From contig CADBSI010000109.1 of the NCBI GenBank assembly GCA_902797275.1, positions 1 to 14,148 on the forward strand: DNA of 14,148 nucleotides. The letters run 5' to 3'. Positions 1 to 6,535 of the stretch are shown in pieces; the first letter of the stretch is position 1, and every line of letters starts with the position of its first letter. The stretch is from an uncultured Erysipelotrichaceae bacterium (GTDB taxonomy: Bacteria; Bacillota_I; Bacilli_A; RF39; UBA660). Made by a program: the position numbers and the translations under genes. The notes under the pieces are model-generated. The model did not search any database and was not told the origin of the DNA. It saw only the letters and a program-made list of their open reading frames with translations.

Positions 1-72
1 ATTTATTAGTTTACACCAACCACTAACTCTCTTAAAAATTAGTTTATAAATCATGTCCTAATCAACATATTT
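1..72 (-). promoter_or_regulatory. T-box riboswitch leader, 5' part (cut by window edge)
   Basis: Read on the minus strand, the RNA starting near 72 carries the hallmark pieces of T-box Stem I in the right order. AGGACATGA (51-59) fits the basal kink-turn side. AGAGAG follows at 27-32. A distal hairpin is closed by TTAGT (22-26) and ACTAA (6-10) around a GGTTGGTG loop (14-21). T-box leaders bind uncharged tRNA and let transcription of an aminoacyl-tRNA synthetase, amino-acid transporter or biosynthesis gene continue. The specifier codon lies on the 3' side of Stem I, beyond position 1, so the amino acid cannot be read. A consensus promoter directly upstream (79-106) and the place downstream of dnaB both fit. 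By synteny with Bacillus, thrS is the likely regulated gene (inference). Confidence 0.8.
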
Positions 73-78
73 GCCTTT

Positions 79-106
79 ATTATAGCATTTATTTTAATTT
101 TGTCAA
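79..106 (-). promoter_or_regulatory. Strong sigma-A-type promoter of the T-box transcript
   Basis: A perfect -35 TTGACA (101-106) is followed by 16 nt and a perfect -10 TATAAT (79-84), with an extended TGC just before it (85-87). This is the best promoter match in the window. The -35 overlaps the TGA stop (103-105) of the preceding gene, so the new transcript starts with no spacer. The expected start is an A near 71-72, exactly where the T-box leader begins. A decayed copy is found at 1485-1512. Confidence 0.8.
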
Positions 107-1398
107 TTGTTTTGAGAATAATTTTTTACCATTTTCATGCAACTATTTACTTCATCTACCCCTATTATATCTACTATAAATATTAATATAGTTGGTGTTA
201 AGTAAACCAAAATGGCTGCTATTAATCTTTTACCAAATCTACTTCCTGCTTTTTTAATACCTTCTTTATCATCAACAAATACAACTTTAGCAAAGTCAAC
301 AGTTGTTAAAACTAAAAGAATAATGGGAACAGCTATATAAATAACTTTAAAAACATTATCTTGTAAAAAATTTATAAAGGTTTTCCCAAATATAGCTTCA
401 CATGTATTTTTTAAATCACTTTCTGGTAATTGAGATAATTCACTAACTTTACTTTTTAAAATAAATATTTCATCATATGAAGCATTTTTTAGAGAATTAG
501 TCAAAGAATAGGTACTACCTTTTCTAATTATATAAGTATAAGGATTATCAGGACTGAAAGAACTTATATTATTAACATTAGCTGTATTTTCAGTATTATT
601 GATTAATGCTCGGTAATTATCTTTTGTAATACTATAAATAGTTATAGTGGAATTATTTTTACTAGAAATATAGGAAACAGTTTTACTAGAATCAGCCGAA
701 ATTTCAGAACCAGCTAAAGTTAATTTATAATACCCTGAATTATTTGAAAAAGTGCAATAAGTAGTACCATTAGCACCACTACAACTATAATGCATCTCAT
801 CAGGACATTTTTTTAGATTTTTATCAATAGAATCAATTATTTGAATAGCACTATTAGACATTGATAAATACTTATTGCTTCCATCTTGCATTATTGTAAA
901 ACTAAAAACTTTTTTTCCGTCCGAAGAATTGTATACACATGTATCTAATATTCTTTCTTCATAATTACCTTTAGTATCTGTTTCATCATTTACTACATTT
1001 TCTTTTATTAATTTTAATTGTTCATAATTTTTATTATAAACAAGACCTATATTAGCTTCATATTTTACAGAACGCCCTTGATTAACAAAAACAAGATTAC
1101 TATATAAAGTTGGACAAGCAAGTTTATAATCACTACTATTTCTTATATTTGCTTCTGTAAAATTTGGAATATTAACAACTATAGCAAACATATATAAATC
1201 ACGTAAATTTTTAACATTTTTTGTTGCTTCTACTTTTCCATCCTTATATGTTATGGTAACAGTATATTCAAATAAATCACCCATATTTTCAGTAGAAAAT
1301 TTACTATAATATTCACATTCAAGAGTACCTGCCTTAACATTAACTCCTACTAAAAAAAGTAAAATACCTAAAATAAATTTTATCTTTTTTCTCATCAT
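103..1398 (-). CDS. Secreted/membrane protein with VirB2/TrbC-like two-helix C-terminus (long paralogue)
   Basis: I do not recognise a named family for the whole protein. Residues 1-23 look like a signal peptide (KK, hydrophobic core, cut after VKA). About 310 residues of Asn/Ser/Thr-rich, probably exported sequence follow, with several Cys. The last ~100 residues hold two hydrophobic helices joined by a basic loop containing KKAGSRFGKR, which puts that loop in the cytoplasm and both ends outside. Conserved Cys just before helix 1 (CEAIFG) and just after helix 2 (NSCMKM) are then on the same outer side and could pair. This layout resembles VirB2/TrbC-type pilin subunits of secretion systems, but the similarity is topological and unproven. 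The start could be the second ATG (1395), which matches the start of the paralogue at 1509-2186 and sits 8 nt from AAAGGAG. The gene is the last of the dnaB operon and its stop lies in the next promoter. Confidence 0.8.
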   Translation of the reverse strand: MMRKKIKFILGILLFLVGVNVKAGTLECEYYSKFSTENMGDLFEYTVTITYKDGKVEATKNVKNLRDLYMFAIVVNIPNFTEANIRNSSDYKLACPTLYSNLVFVNQGRSVKYEANIGLVYNKNYEQLKLIKENVVNDETDTKGNYEERILDTCVYNSSDGKKVFSFTIMQDGSNKYLSMSNSAIQIIDSIDKNLKKCPDEMHYSCSGANGTTYCTFSNNSGYYKLTLAGSEISADSSKTVSYISSKNNSTITIYSITKDNYRALINNTENTANVNNISSFSPDNPYTYIIRKGSTYSLTNSLKNASYDEIFILKSKVSELSQLPESDLKNTCEAIFGKTFINFLQDNVFKVIYIAVPIILLVLTTVDFAKVVFVDDKEGIKKAGSRFGKRLIAAILVYLTPTILIFIVDIIGVDEVNSCMKMVKNYSQNN

Positions 1399-1450
1399 TC
1401 AAGCTCCTTTAACACATCATTATTCAGCCAAATCTCACTATTTTTTTCTA
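1395..1450 (-). pseudogene. Remnant of the dnaB 3' end left by the duplication
   Basis: Read on the minus strand, codons ending at 1395 still encode NDVLKELE followed by TGA, against NDVLKEFE and TAA at the end of the intact dnaB (2186 onward). Nucleotide similarity continues through the AGAAAAAAATAGTGA stretch to about 1450, with small indels, and then fades. The remnant carries the AAAGGAG ribosome binding site of the 103-1398 gene, and its TGA overlaps the first ATG. It is too short to be a working gene. It marks the edge of the duplicated unit. Confidence 0.8.
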
Positions 1451-1484
1451 TTAATTAATTTTTCCACAACTTTTTTTAATATAA

Positions 1485-1512
1485 AATTTAACATTTATTT
1501 TAACTTTATCAA
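1485..1512 (-). promoter_or_regulatory. Decayed copy of the T-box promoter
   Basis: This aligns base for base with the intact promoter at 79-106 with the same 16-nt spacer. The -35 has become TTGATA (1507-1512) and the -10 TAAATT (1485-1490), preceded by TGT. It again overlaps a TGA stop, that of the short paralogue. It may still drive the 103-1398 gene weakly from about 1478, or may be only a relic of the duplication. Confidence 0.45.
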
Positions 1513-2186
1513 TTGTTTTGAGAATAATTTTTTACCATTTTCATGCAACTATTTACTTCATCTGCACCTATTATATCTACTATAAATATTAATATAGTTG
1601 GAGTTAAATAAATTAAAATAGCCGCTATTAATCTTTTACCAAACCTACTTCCTGCTTTTTTAATACCTTCTTTATCATTAACAAATACAACTTTAGCAAA
1701 GTCAATAGTAGTTAAAACTAAAAGAATAATAGGAACAGCTATATAAATAATTTTAAAAATATTATCTTGTAAAAAATTTATAAAGGTTTTTCCAAATATA
1801 GCTTCACAGTTATTTTTTAAATCACTTTCTGATAATTGAGATAATTCAGTTAATTTACTTTTCAATATATAAGCATCATCATATTTAACATCTTTTATTT
1901 TTTGAACAAAATTATAAGTTGAACCATTTTTTATAATATAACTTGGTGGATTATTTTTATCAAAAGTTGATAGATTAGCTATTTCAATATCTTTATTTTC
2001 ACCAATTCTTGTAATATATACGCCTAATTTTCCTTCACAAACACTAATAACAGAAGACATATCACTAGTATTTGACACGTTATAATAAGTTTTACAGGTT
2101 AAACCAAAAATATTTGAAGCTTTTACATTAACACTAAATAGTAAAAATAAACAACATGAAATTATAAATTTTATCTTTTTTCCCAT
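1509..2186 (-). CDS. Secreted/membrane protein with VirB2/TrbC-like two-helix C-terminus (short paralogue)
   Basis: This is a 225-residue paralogue of the protein at 103-1398. It has a signal peptide over residues 1-23 (cut after VKA), a short exported segment of about 100 residues with Cys at about 31 and 50, and then the same two-helix C-terminus. Cys flank the helix pair, and a basic cytoplasmic loop (KKAGSRFGKR) lies between them. Over the last 104 residues 97 match the long form, while the first ~60 residues after the signal peptide do not align. Its ATG shares one base with the dnaB TAA stop (TAATG), and its AAAGGAG lies inside dnaB, so translation is coupled to dnaB. The tight link to a replication gene probably reflects operon position rather than shared function. 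VirB2/TrbC-like is a topology-based guess. Confidence 0.82.
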   Translation of the reverse strand: MGKKIKFIISCCLFLLFSVNVKASNIFGLTCKTYYNVSNTSDMSSVISVCEGKLGVYITRIGENKDIEIANLSTFDKNNPPSYIIKNGSTYNFVQKIKDVKYDDAYILKSKLTELSQLSESDLKNNCEAIFGKTFINFLQDNIFKIIYIAVPIILLVLTTIDFAKVVFVNDKEGIKKAGSRFGKRLIAAILIYLTPTILIFIVDIIGADEVNSCMKMVKNYSQNN

Positions 2187-3469
2187 TATTCAAACTCCTT
2201 TAACACATCATTTAATTCAGCCAAACCTTCACTATTTTTTTCTTGTTCTTTATTAAACCAACTTGGAACATTTTCATCTATATTAGAATTAACTTTTAAG
2301 TCATTTTTAACAATAATCTTTTTAAACTTTTTATGCTCTTTCTTGCATACTTCCATAGCATCAACAACCGTTTCTACTTTTAATCTTTTCCATTGTCCAA
2401 CTATAGTTTCAACATAATCTTTATTTAATTTTTTATTATTTACTTTTAAAACATAATCAATTAAAACATTAATAACTCCAGGATTTAGCTTTTGGTCTAA
2501 CATTAAATTTTCTATTAATTTTTTATCTCTATTAGTTGGTTCTACATTTCCATAACTTTTTTTCAAAAAATCATAAGGGCTAATATTTTCAAAACTATAA
2601 ATAACTTTAGCTAATTTTGAATCATCTCCAAGTGGAGTTTTTAAATAATCAGGTTGTCTGTTATATATTAAAGTTGGAAGTCGGCCATTATTTTCAAATT
2701 GATAATAATTACGACAATTAGTTTTTAAATCATTTCGATCAATTAAACCTCTTTCATTCAAACTATTTCTAACAAGTCCTTGCATATTTAAATTATCAAT
2801 TTTATAAATGTAAGCTAAATTAGTTATTAATTCCTTAACTTCATCTGTAAAACATTTAGGACTAACAAGTCTTTTTGGAATACTAGATATTAATAAATCC
2901 ATATCTATATCACTTTTAACAACAATACTTCTTTTTTGATTATTTATTATATTACTATTATCAAATAATAAATTTTGATTAACAGAAGATGAAAATATAC
3001 TTTCAAAACTAGAAGTTATATCTTGATAATCTTTATAATTAATTCTTGGCAATTTATAATATTCTTGCAATCTTTGATATTCCAAAACACCTATATTATT
3101 ATATAAAACTATGTTTAAAATTGGATGATTAAAAAATTCGTACGCTGATAAAGGAGAATATAAAACATACATATATTTATCTATTTCTCCTTGTTTTACA
3201 TAAGTTTTTAAAAGTCCAATTGCTTCTAAACGATATCTTGCATCAAGTAAAACTTCTATTTTAAGTTGCATTAAAGTCATTAAATGGTGATGATTATATG
3301 AATTAGATTCATTTTTTTTTAAATCATTTAGTAAAGTTAAATATAAAATAGTAGCATTAGAACCTATTATAGGTTGATATAAATTAGTTAAAATTGTTTG
3401 TTTTTCAGATGTAATTATACCTTTACTATATACTGTATATTCATCTGCTGGAGCTAAATCTATTTTCAT
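2186..3469 (-). CDS. dnaB: Replication initiation and membrane attachment protein DnaB (Firmicutes type)
   Basis: Firmicutes DnaB is a helicase-loading co-factor. With DnaD and the loader DnaI it places the replicative helicase at the origin or at restarting forks, and it is linked to the membrane. It is not the E. coli DnaB helicase. The N-terminal domain has NLYQPIIG near residue 30, the long helical region, and YSPLSAYEFFNHP and LYNNIG near residues 104-127, all typical of this family. The C-terminal DnaB_2/DDBH2-type domain (about 297-390) has YVETIVGQW at 351-359. At 427 residues it is slightly shorter than the ~470 of B. subtilis. The start has AGAGGTGA at proper spacing. In B. subtilis dnaI follows dnaB; here two secreted/membrane paralogues do. 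The promoter is an extended -10 immediately upstream. Confidence 0.93.
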   Translation of the reverse strand: MKIDLAPADEYTVYSKGIITSEKQTILTNLYQPIIGSNATILYLTLLNDLKKNESNSYNHHHLMTLMQLKIEVLLDARYRLEAIGLLKTYVKQGEIDKYMYVLYSPLSAYEFFNHPILNIVLYNNIGVLEYQRLQEYYKLPRINYKDYQDITSSFESIFSSSVNQNLLFDNSNIINNQKRSIVVKSDIDMDLLISSIPKRLVSPKCFTDEVKELITNLAYIYKIDNLNMQGLVRNSLNERGLIDRNDLKTNCRNYYQFENNGRLPTLIYNRQPDYLKTPLGDDSKLAKVIYSFENISPYDFLKKSYGNVEPTNRDKKLIENLMLDQKLNPGVINVLIDYVLKVNNKKLNKDYVETIVGQWKRLKVETVVDAMEVCKKEHKKFKKIIVKNDLKVNSNIDENVPSWFNKEQEKNSEGLAELNDVLKEFE

Positions 3470-3487
3470 ACTTCACCTCTTGTTCAT

Positions 3488-3496
3488 ATTATACCA
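3488..3496 (-). promoter_or_regulatory. Extended -10 promoter of the dnaB operon
   Basis: A perfect TATAAT (3488-3493) is preceded by TGG (3494-3496), giving the TGnTATAAT extended -10. No good -35 is found 16-18 nt upstream, which is typical of extended -10 promoters. The expected start near 3481 leaves about 12 nt of leader carrying AGAGGTGA. It begins right after the TAG stop (3500-3502) of the upstream gene. Confidence 0.6.
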
Positions 3497-3499
3497 CAG

Positions 3500-4024
3500 C
3501 TAACTTAAAAATGCTTTAAATATCCAAAGAGAAATCATGAATATATCTAAAAAGAAAATAGATGATAGAAATAAAGACATATAATTAGTAAAACCCATAG
3601 AATAACTTAATTTTTTATTCATAATTAACTTATTATCATAAGTATCTTCAATTGGTATTATAAACTCATCACTTAAGATATCAAATTCTTCTCTTATACT
3701 TAATAATTCTTTTTTAGAAAAACCAATAAAACTTATTATTCTTCTATTTGAATAATCAAGAGTATAAATTTTTTTATTATCTTTAATTTCCATATTTTCT
3801 TTTTCAAGAGATAAACCATTAGTAATTTTTTTAACTATTTCTACTAAATAAGTAAAAAAGATAGTTTTATCTATTTTAACAAAAGTTTGATTTATAGAAT
3901 CGAAGGAATAAGTAAAACTAAATTTAACTATATTTTCTTCATTATCAACTTGAATTAATAACTTATTATTATTTTCTTTTAATAAATATAAATCTAAAAT
4001 ACTAAGTAAATAACTAATTGTCAT
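3500..4024 (-). CDS. Unidentified protein with a C-terminal membrane anchor
   Basis: I do not recognise a family for this 174-residue protein. The first ~140 residues are mixed polar/hydrophobic with many Lys, Glu and Asn and look like a soluble alpha/beta domain with no signal peptide. The last ~28 residues (about 146-173) form one long hydrophobic segment ending almost at the C-terminus, which suggests a tail-anchored protein facing the cytoplasm. The start is well supported by AGGAGGAG just upstream and by an extended -10 promoter at 4045-4073. It lies between the ftsK operon and dnaB, where Bacillus often has nrdR upstream of dnaB, but it has no zinc-ribbon Cys and is not NrdR. It has its own promoter and dnaB has another, so they need not be co-regulated. 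Confidence 0.75.
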   Translation of the reverse strand: MTISYLLSILDLYLLKENNNKLLIQVDNEENIVKFSFTYSFDSINQTFVKIDKTIFFTYLVEIVKKITNGLSLEKENMEIKDNKKIYTLDYSNRRIISFIGFSKKELLSIREEFDILSDEFIIPIEDTYDNKLIMNKKLSYSMGFTNYMSLFLSSIFFLDIFMISLWIFKAFLS

Positions 4025-4044
4025 AACTCCTCCTATTCTAATTT

Positions 4045-4073
4045 AATATAGCATATTTTTTTTATTTAGTAAA
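4045..4073 (-). promoter_or_regulatory. Promoter of the tail-anchored protein gene
   Basis: The -35 TTTACT (4068-4073) is followed by a 17-nt spacer and -10 TATATT (4045-4050), with TGC directly before the -10 (4051-4053). The start is expected near 4038, about 14 nt before the ATG, leaving room for AGGAGGAG. It lies in the 60-bp gap after the GH43 gene. Confidence 0.5.
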
Positions 4074-4084
4074 TATTTTAATTG

Positions 4085-6535
4085 TTATTTTGGAATATTT
4101 ATATTTGTACTTTTAGGTAATGGAGAACCAAATATGGGTGTTTGGTTATTCCATGTAAATGGTTGAATACGAATTTTTCTATTCCAATTTTTTATATCAT
4201 TTAAAGAATCATAGGCATGATATATCATCCAATCTTCTGTACCGTTTGGAGATTTAACAAAACTTGCATGACCTGGGGCATATAAATCATTTGCAGATTT
4301 AAAAACCGGACTAGTTTGTTTTTTCCAAGAAGACTTTATTAATGGATCTCCGTTTAAAGAAAGCATTCCAAGGGCATAACTTTGATTATTTGCTCCACTG
4401 GCTGAATAAATAATATGTACTACTCCATTTTTTTCTAATACTTGAGGAGCTTCATTTACATTACCTCCTTGTTTTTCAAAGGAATAAGTTGGAGTTGAAA
4501 TTAATACTTTTTTAGTACTAATGCTAGTAGGAGATGACATTTTGGCAATATAAATGTTTTGAGTTCTAGAACCATTTACCGTACCAGACCACAAAAAATA
4601 TAAATTGTTATTATAATTCATAACTGTTCCATCTATAGCATAATTATCATCCATTCCGCTAACTTCTCCTAAATCTTTATATTCTCCTAAAGGATTATTA
4701 GAGGTTGACTCTAAAACATACATTCTTTGTTTATAAGATGTTGTATTACTAGTTCCCTTTGGTTTAGCATAATAAATATAAAATTTATTGTTTATAAAAT
4801 GAATTTCAGGAGCCCAAATAACTTTATCATTAGTATAAACAGTTTTAGCATATTTAAACTCATATAAGTTAGTAGATGTATAAATATCAATACTAGTAGA
4901 ACCAGATGTAAATACTAGATAATAAGTATTATTATATTTCATAACATAAGGATCTGCTCCATTTAAAAGAGGATTAGTAAACGTTTTACTTTTAACTAAA
5001 ACTATAACACTAATTGAAACATTATCACAAGTTAAAGTGATATTAGCAATACCAGGATTTATAGCTTGAATATAACCAGAATTAACACTAGCAACACTTG
5101 GATTACTACTTTTATAAGTTATATTTTTATTAGTTGCATCACTTGGAGTTATTATAGGATTTAAATAATAAGTATCTCCTTGATTTAAGGAAATATTATT
5201 AGATGAAACTTCTATTTTACTAACAGGTATTGGTAAAACATTAATAACCTTTGTTGTTGTTTTAGATGATACTGTACATATTACTTTTACAGTACCAGGT
5301 TTTATTCCAGTTAACACTCCATCATTAGTAATAGATGCAAGATCATTTCTATCAAGAGACCAATTAACACTTTTATCACTAGCATTTTCAGGTTTTATTA
5401 AAGCTTCCATTTTAATTGTTTTACCAACATAAACAGAACTACTACCAGAAATTTCTAAAGATAAAACATCAACTATATTAGTTAATACACTTACTTTAAT
5501 AGTTTTAACTACTCCCTTAGCTTTACAAGTAATAATGCTAGTTCCTACTGCTTTAGCTGTTAAAACATTTGATGAAATAGATACAACCGAAGGATTACTA
5601 CTACTAAATTCTACTATAGTATCTTGAGGATTAATTACATAACTTATCTTTTTAGTTTCACCTACTTTTAAAACATAATTATCATTTTGCAAGATAAGTT
5701 CTGGTGTATTATTATTGATATTGATATTGTTATTGTTATTATTATTATTATTGCTATTATTATTGTTGTTATTACTATTATTGTTATTATTGTTATTGTT
5801 ATTATTATTACTGTTATTATTATTATTGTTATTATTATTATTGCTGTTATTATTGTTGTTATTACTATTATTGTTATTATTGTTATTACTATTATTATTA
5901 CCATTATTTGTATTTGTATTAATATTATTACTTATTATTACTTTAATGGTGTTAGTAAAAGTTTTAGAACTATTAGTTATATTAATGTAAGCTATTCCTT
6001 CTTCTTTAGAATAGATAACTCCATCTTGAATATCAATTATATTATCATTTGTTGTATAAATTAAATCTATTTTATTAGCATCTTTAGGTATTAAATTAAT
6101 TTCTATTAAATGAGTAGCATTATTTCGCATATAGATTACTTCTTCTGTTTGAATATCTTTTAAATCTATTTTATTGTTGCTTGAATATACTTTCATACTT
6201 GCTAATTCTTTGTTATTAGCAATTGCTTTAATTATGACAGTTCCAGGTTTTAAAGATGTTATATAACCAGTTATTTTATTAACAGATACAATTTTAGAAT
6301 CTGAACTTGTCCATGTTATTAGATTGCTAGCATCTTTTGGATAAACTTCATATTTAATTTGACTTGAGTCTTGTACCTTCAAACCTATTTCAGGAAATTG
6401 TAATTTAATTTGAATGATATCTTTTTTTCCACCTAATTTTAAATAAATTAATAATATTAAAATTATAATAATGATTAATATTAATAAAAGTAAGTATTTT
6501 AAATTATTCTTATTTTTTATATTATTTAACATCAT
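4085..6535 (-). CDS. Membrane-anchored extracellular GH43-family glycosidase with BIG2 domains and poly-Asn linker
   Basis: The N-terminus is a Lys/Asn-rich stretch and one very hydrophobic helix (about 13-33) that anchors or exports the protein. Ig-like BIG2-type domains follow: about 40-117, a degenerate one at 127-203, then an almost pure Asn/Ser linker (about 204-275), and three more BIG2 domains at 277-350, 352-432 and 434-513. The C-terminal ~300 residues are a five-bladed GH43-type domain. The expected catalytic trio is present: base Asp528 in NGADPYV, Asp635 in YAIDGTV, and acid Glu695 in NEAPQVL. WAPEIH and APGHASF (His756) also fit. GH43 enzymes mostly cut arabinose or xylose side chains and arabinan of plant polysaccharides; the exact substrate is not readable here. 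The ATG overlaps the ftsK stop (ATGA) with no Shine-Dalgarno, so it seems translated by coupling. There is no LPXTG motif at the C-terminus. Confidence 0.88.
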   Translation of the reverse strand: MMLNNIKNKNNLKYLLLLILIIIIILILLIYLKLGGKKDIIQIKLQFPEIGLKVQDSSQIKYEVYPKDASNLITWTSSDSKIVSVNKITGYITSLKPGTVIIKAIANNKELASMKVYSSNNKIDLKDIQTEEVIYMRNNATHLIEINLIPKDANKIDLIYTTNDNIIDIQDGVIYSKEEGIAYINITNSSKTFTNTIKVIISNNINTNTNNGNNNSNNNNNNNSNNNNNNSNNNNNNNNNNSNNNNNNNNNNNSNNNNNNSNNNNNNNNNININNNTPELILQNDNYVLKVGETKKISYVINPQDTIVEFSSSNPSVVSISSNVLTAKAVGTSIITCKAKGVVKTIKVSVLTNIVDVLSLEISGSSSVYVGKTIKMEALIKPENASDKSVNWSLDRNDLASITNDGVLTGIKPGTVKVICTVSSKTTTKVINVLPIPVSKIEVSSNNISLNQGDTYYLNPIITPSDATNKNITYKSSNPSVASVNSGYIQAINPGIANITLTCDNVSISVIVLVKSKTFTNPLLNGADPYVMKYNNTYYLVFTSGSTSIDIYTSTNLYEFKYAKTVYTNDKVIWAPEIHFINNKFYIYYAKPKGTSNTTSYKQRMYVLESTSNNPLGEYKDLGEVSGMDDNYAIDGTVMNYNNNLYFLWSGTVNGSRTQNIYIAKMSSPTSISTKKVLISTPTYSFEKQGGNVNEAPQVLEKNGVVHIIYSASGANNQSYALGMLSLNGDPLIKSSWKKQTSPVFKSANDLYAPGHASFVKSPNGTEDWMIYHAYDSLNDIKNWNRKIRIQPFTWNNQTPIFGSPLPKSTNINIPK
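5715..5905 (-). repeat. Poly-Asn coding tract with a 90-bp duplicated unit
   Basis: About 64 codons are AAT or AAC (Asn) with occasional AGT/AGC (Ser). Within this low-complexity tract a higher-order repeat is visible. The ~80 bp from 5739 are repeated 90 bp later from 5829 with only a few changes, including the same order of AAT and AAC codons and the same Ser spacing of 7, 11 and 12 residues (sum 30). It is a flexible linker between BIG2 domains. Because units are multiples of 3, length change keeps the frame. Confidence 0.85.

Larger units (their letters stand above)
79..2245 (-). repeat. Tandem segmental duplication (two units)
   Basis: Two units lie head to tail: about 79-1450 and about 1485-2245. 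Each unit, read on the minus strand, contains the last codons of dnaB, a gene for a signal-peptide/two-helix membrane protein, and the promoter region beyond its stop. The ends match closely. The last 104 residues of the two proteins differ at only 7 positions, and the same sequence follows both stop codons up to the -10 region. The dnaB tail before both starts shares the ribosome binding site and stop/start overlap. The middle differs: the left unit has roughly 200 extra codons. The junction, where the promoter copy meets the dnaB tail, lies in about 1445-1490. Confidence 0.85.

Noticed and set aside
5715..5905. Triplet tract as an on/off phase-variation switch
   Set aside because: The repeat units are multiples of three, so changes alter linker length but not the reading frame.
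5687..6064. Plus-strand open frames rich in Ile/Val or Leu across the repeat tract, and a minus-strand frame in the same place
   Set aside because: They are shifted readings of the Asn-codon repeat of the GH43 gene; homopolymer-like products, no ribosome binding site, and the true frame has clear domains.
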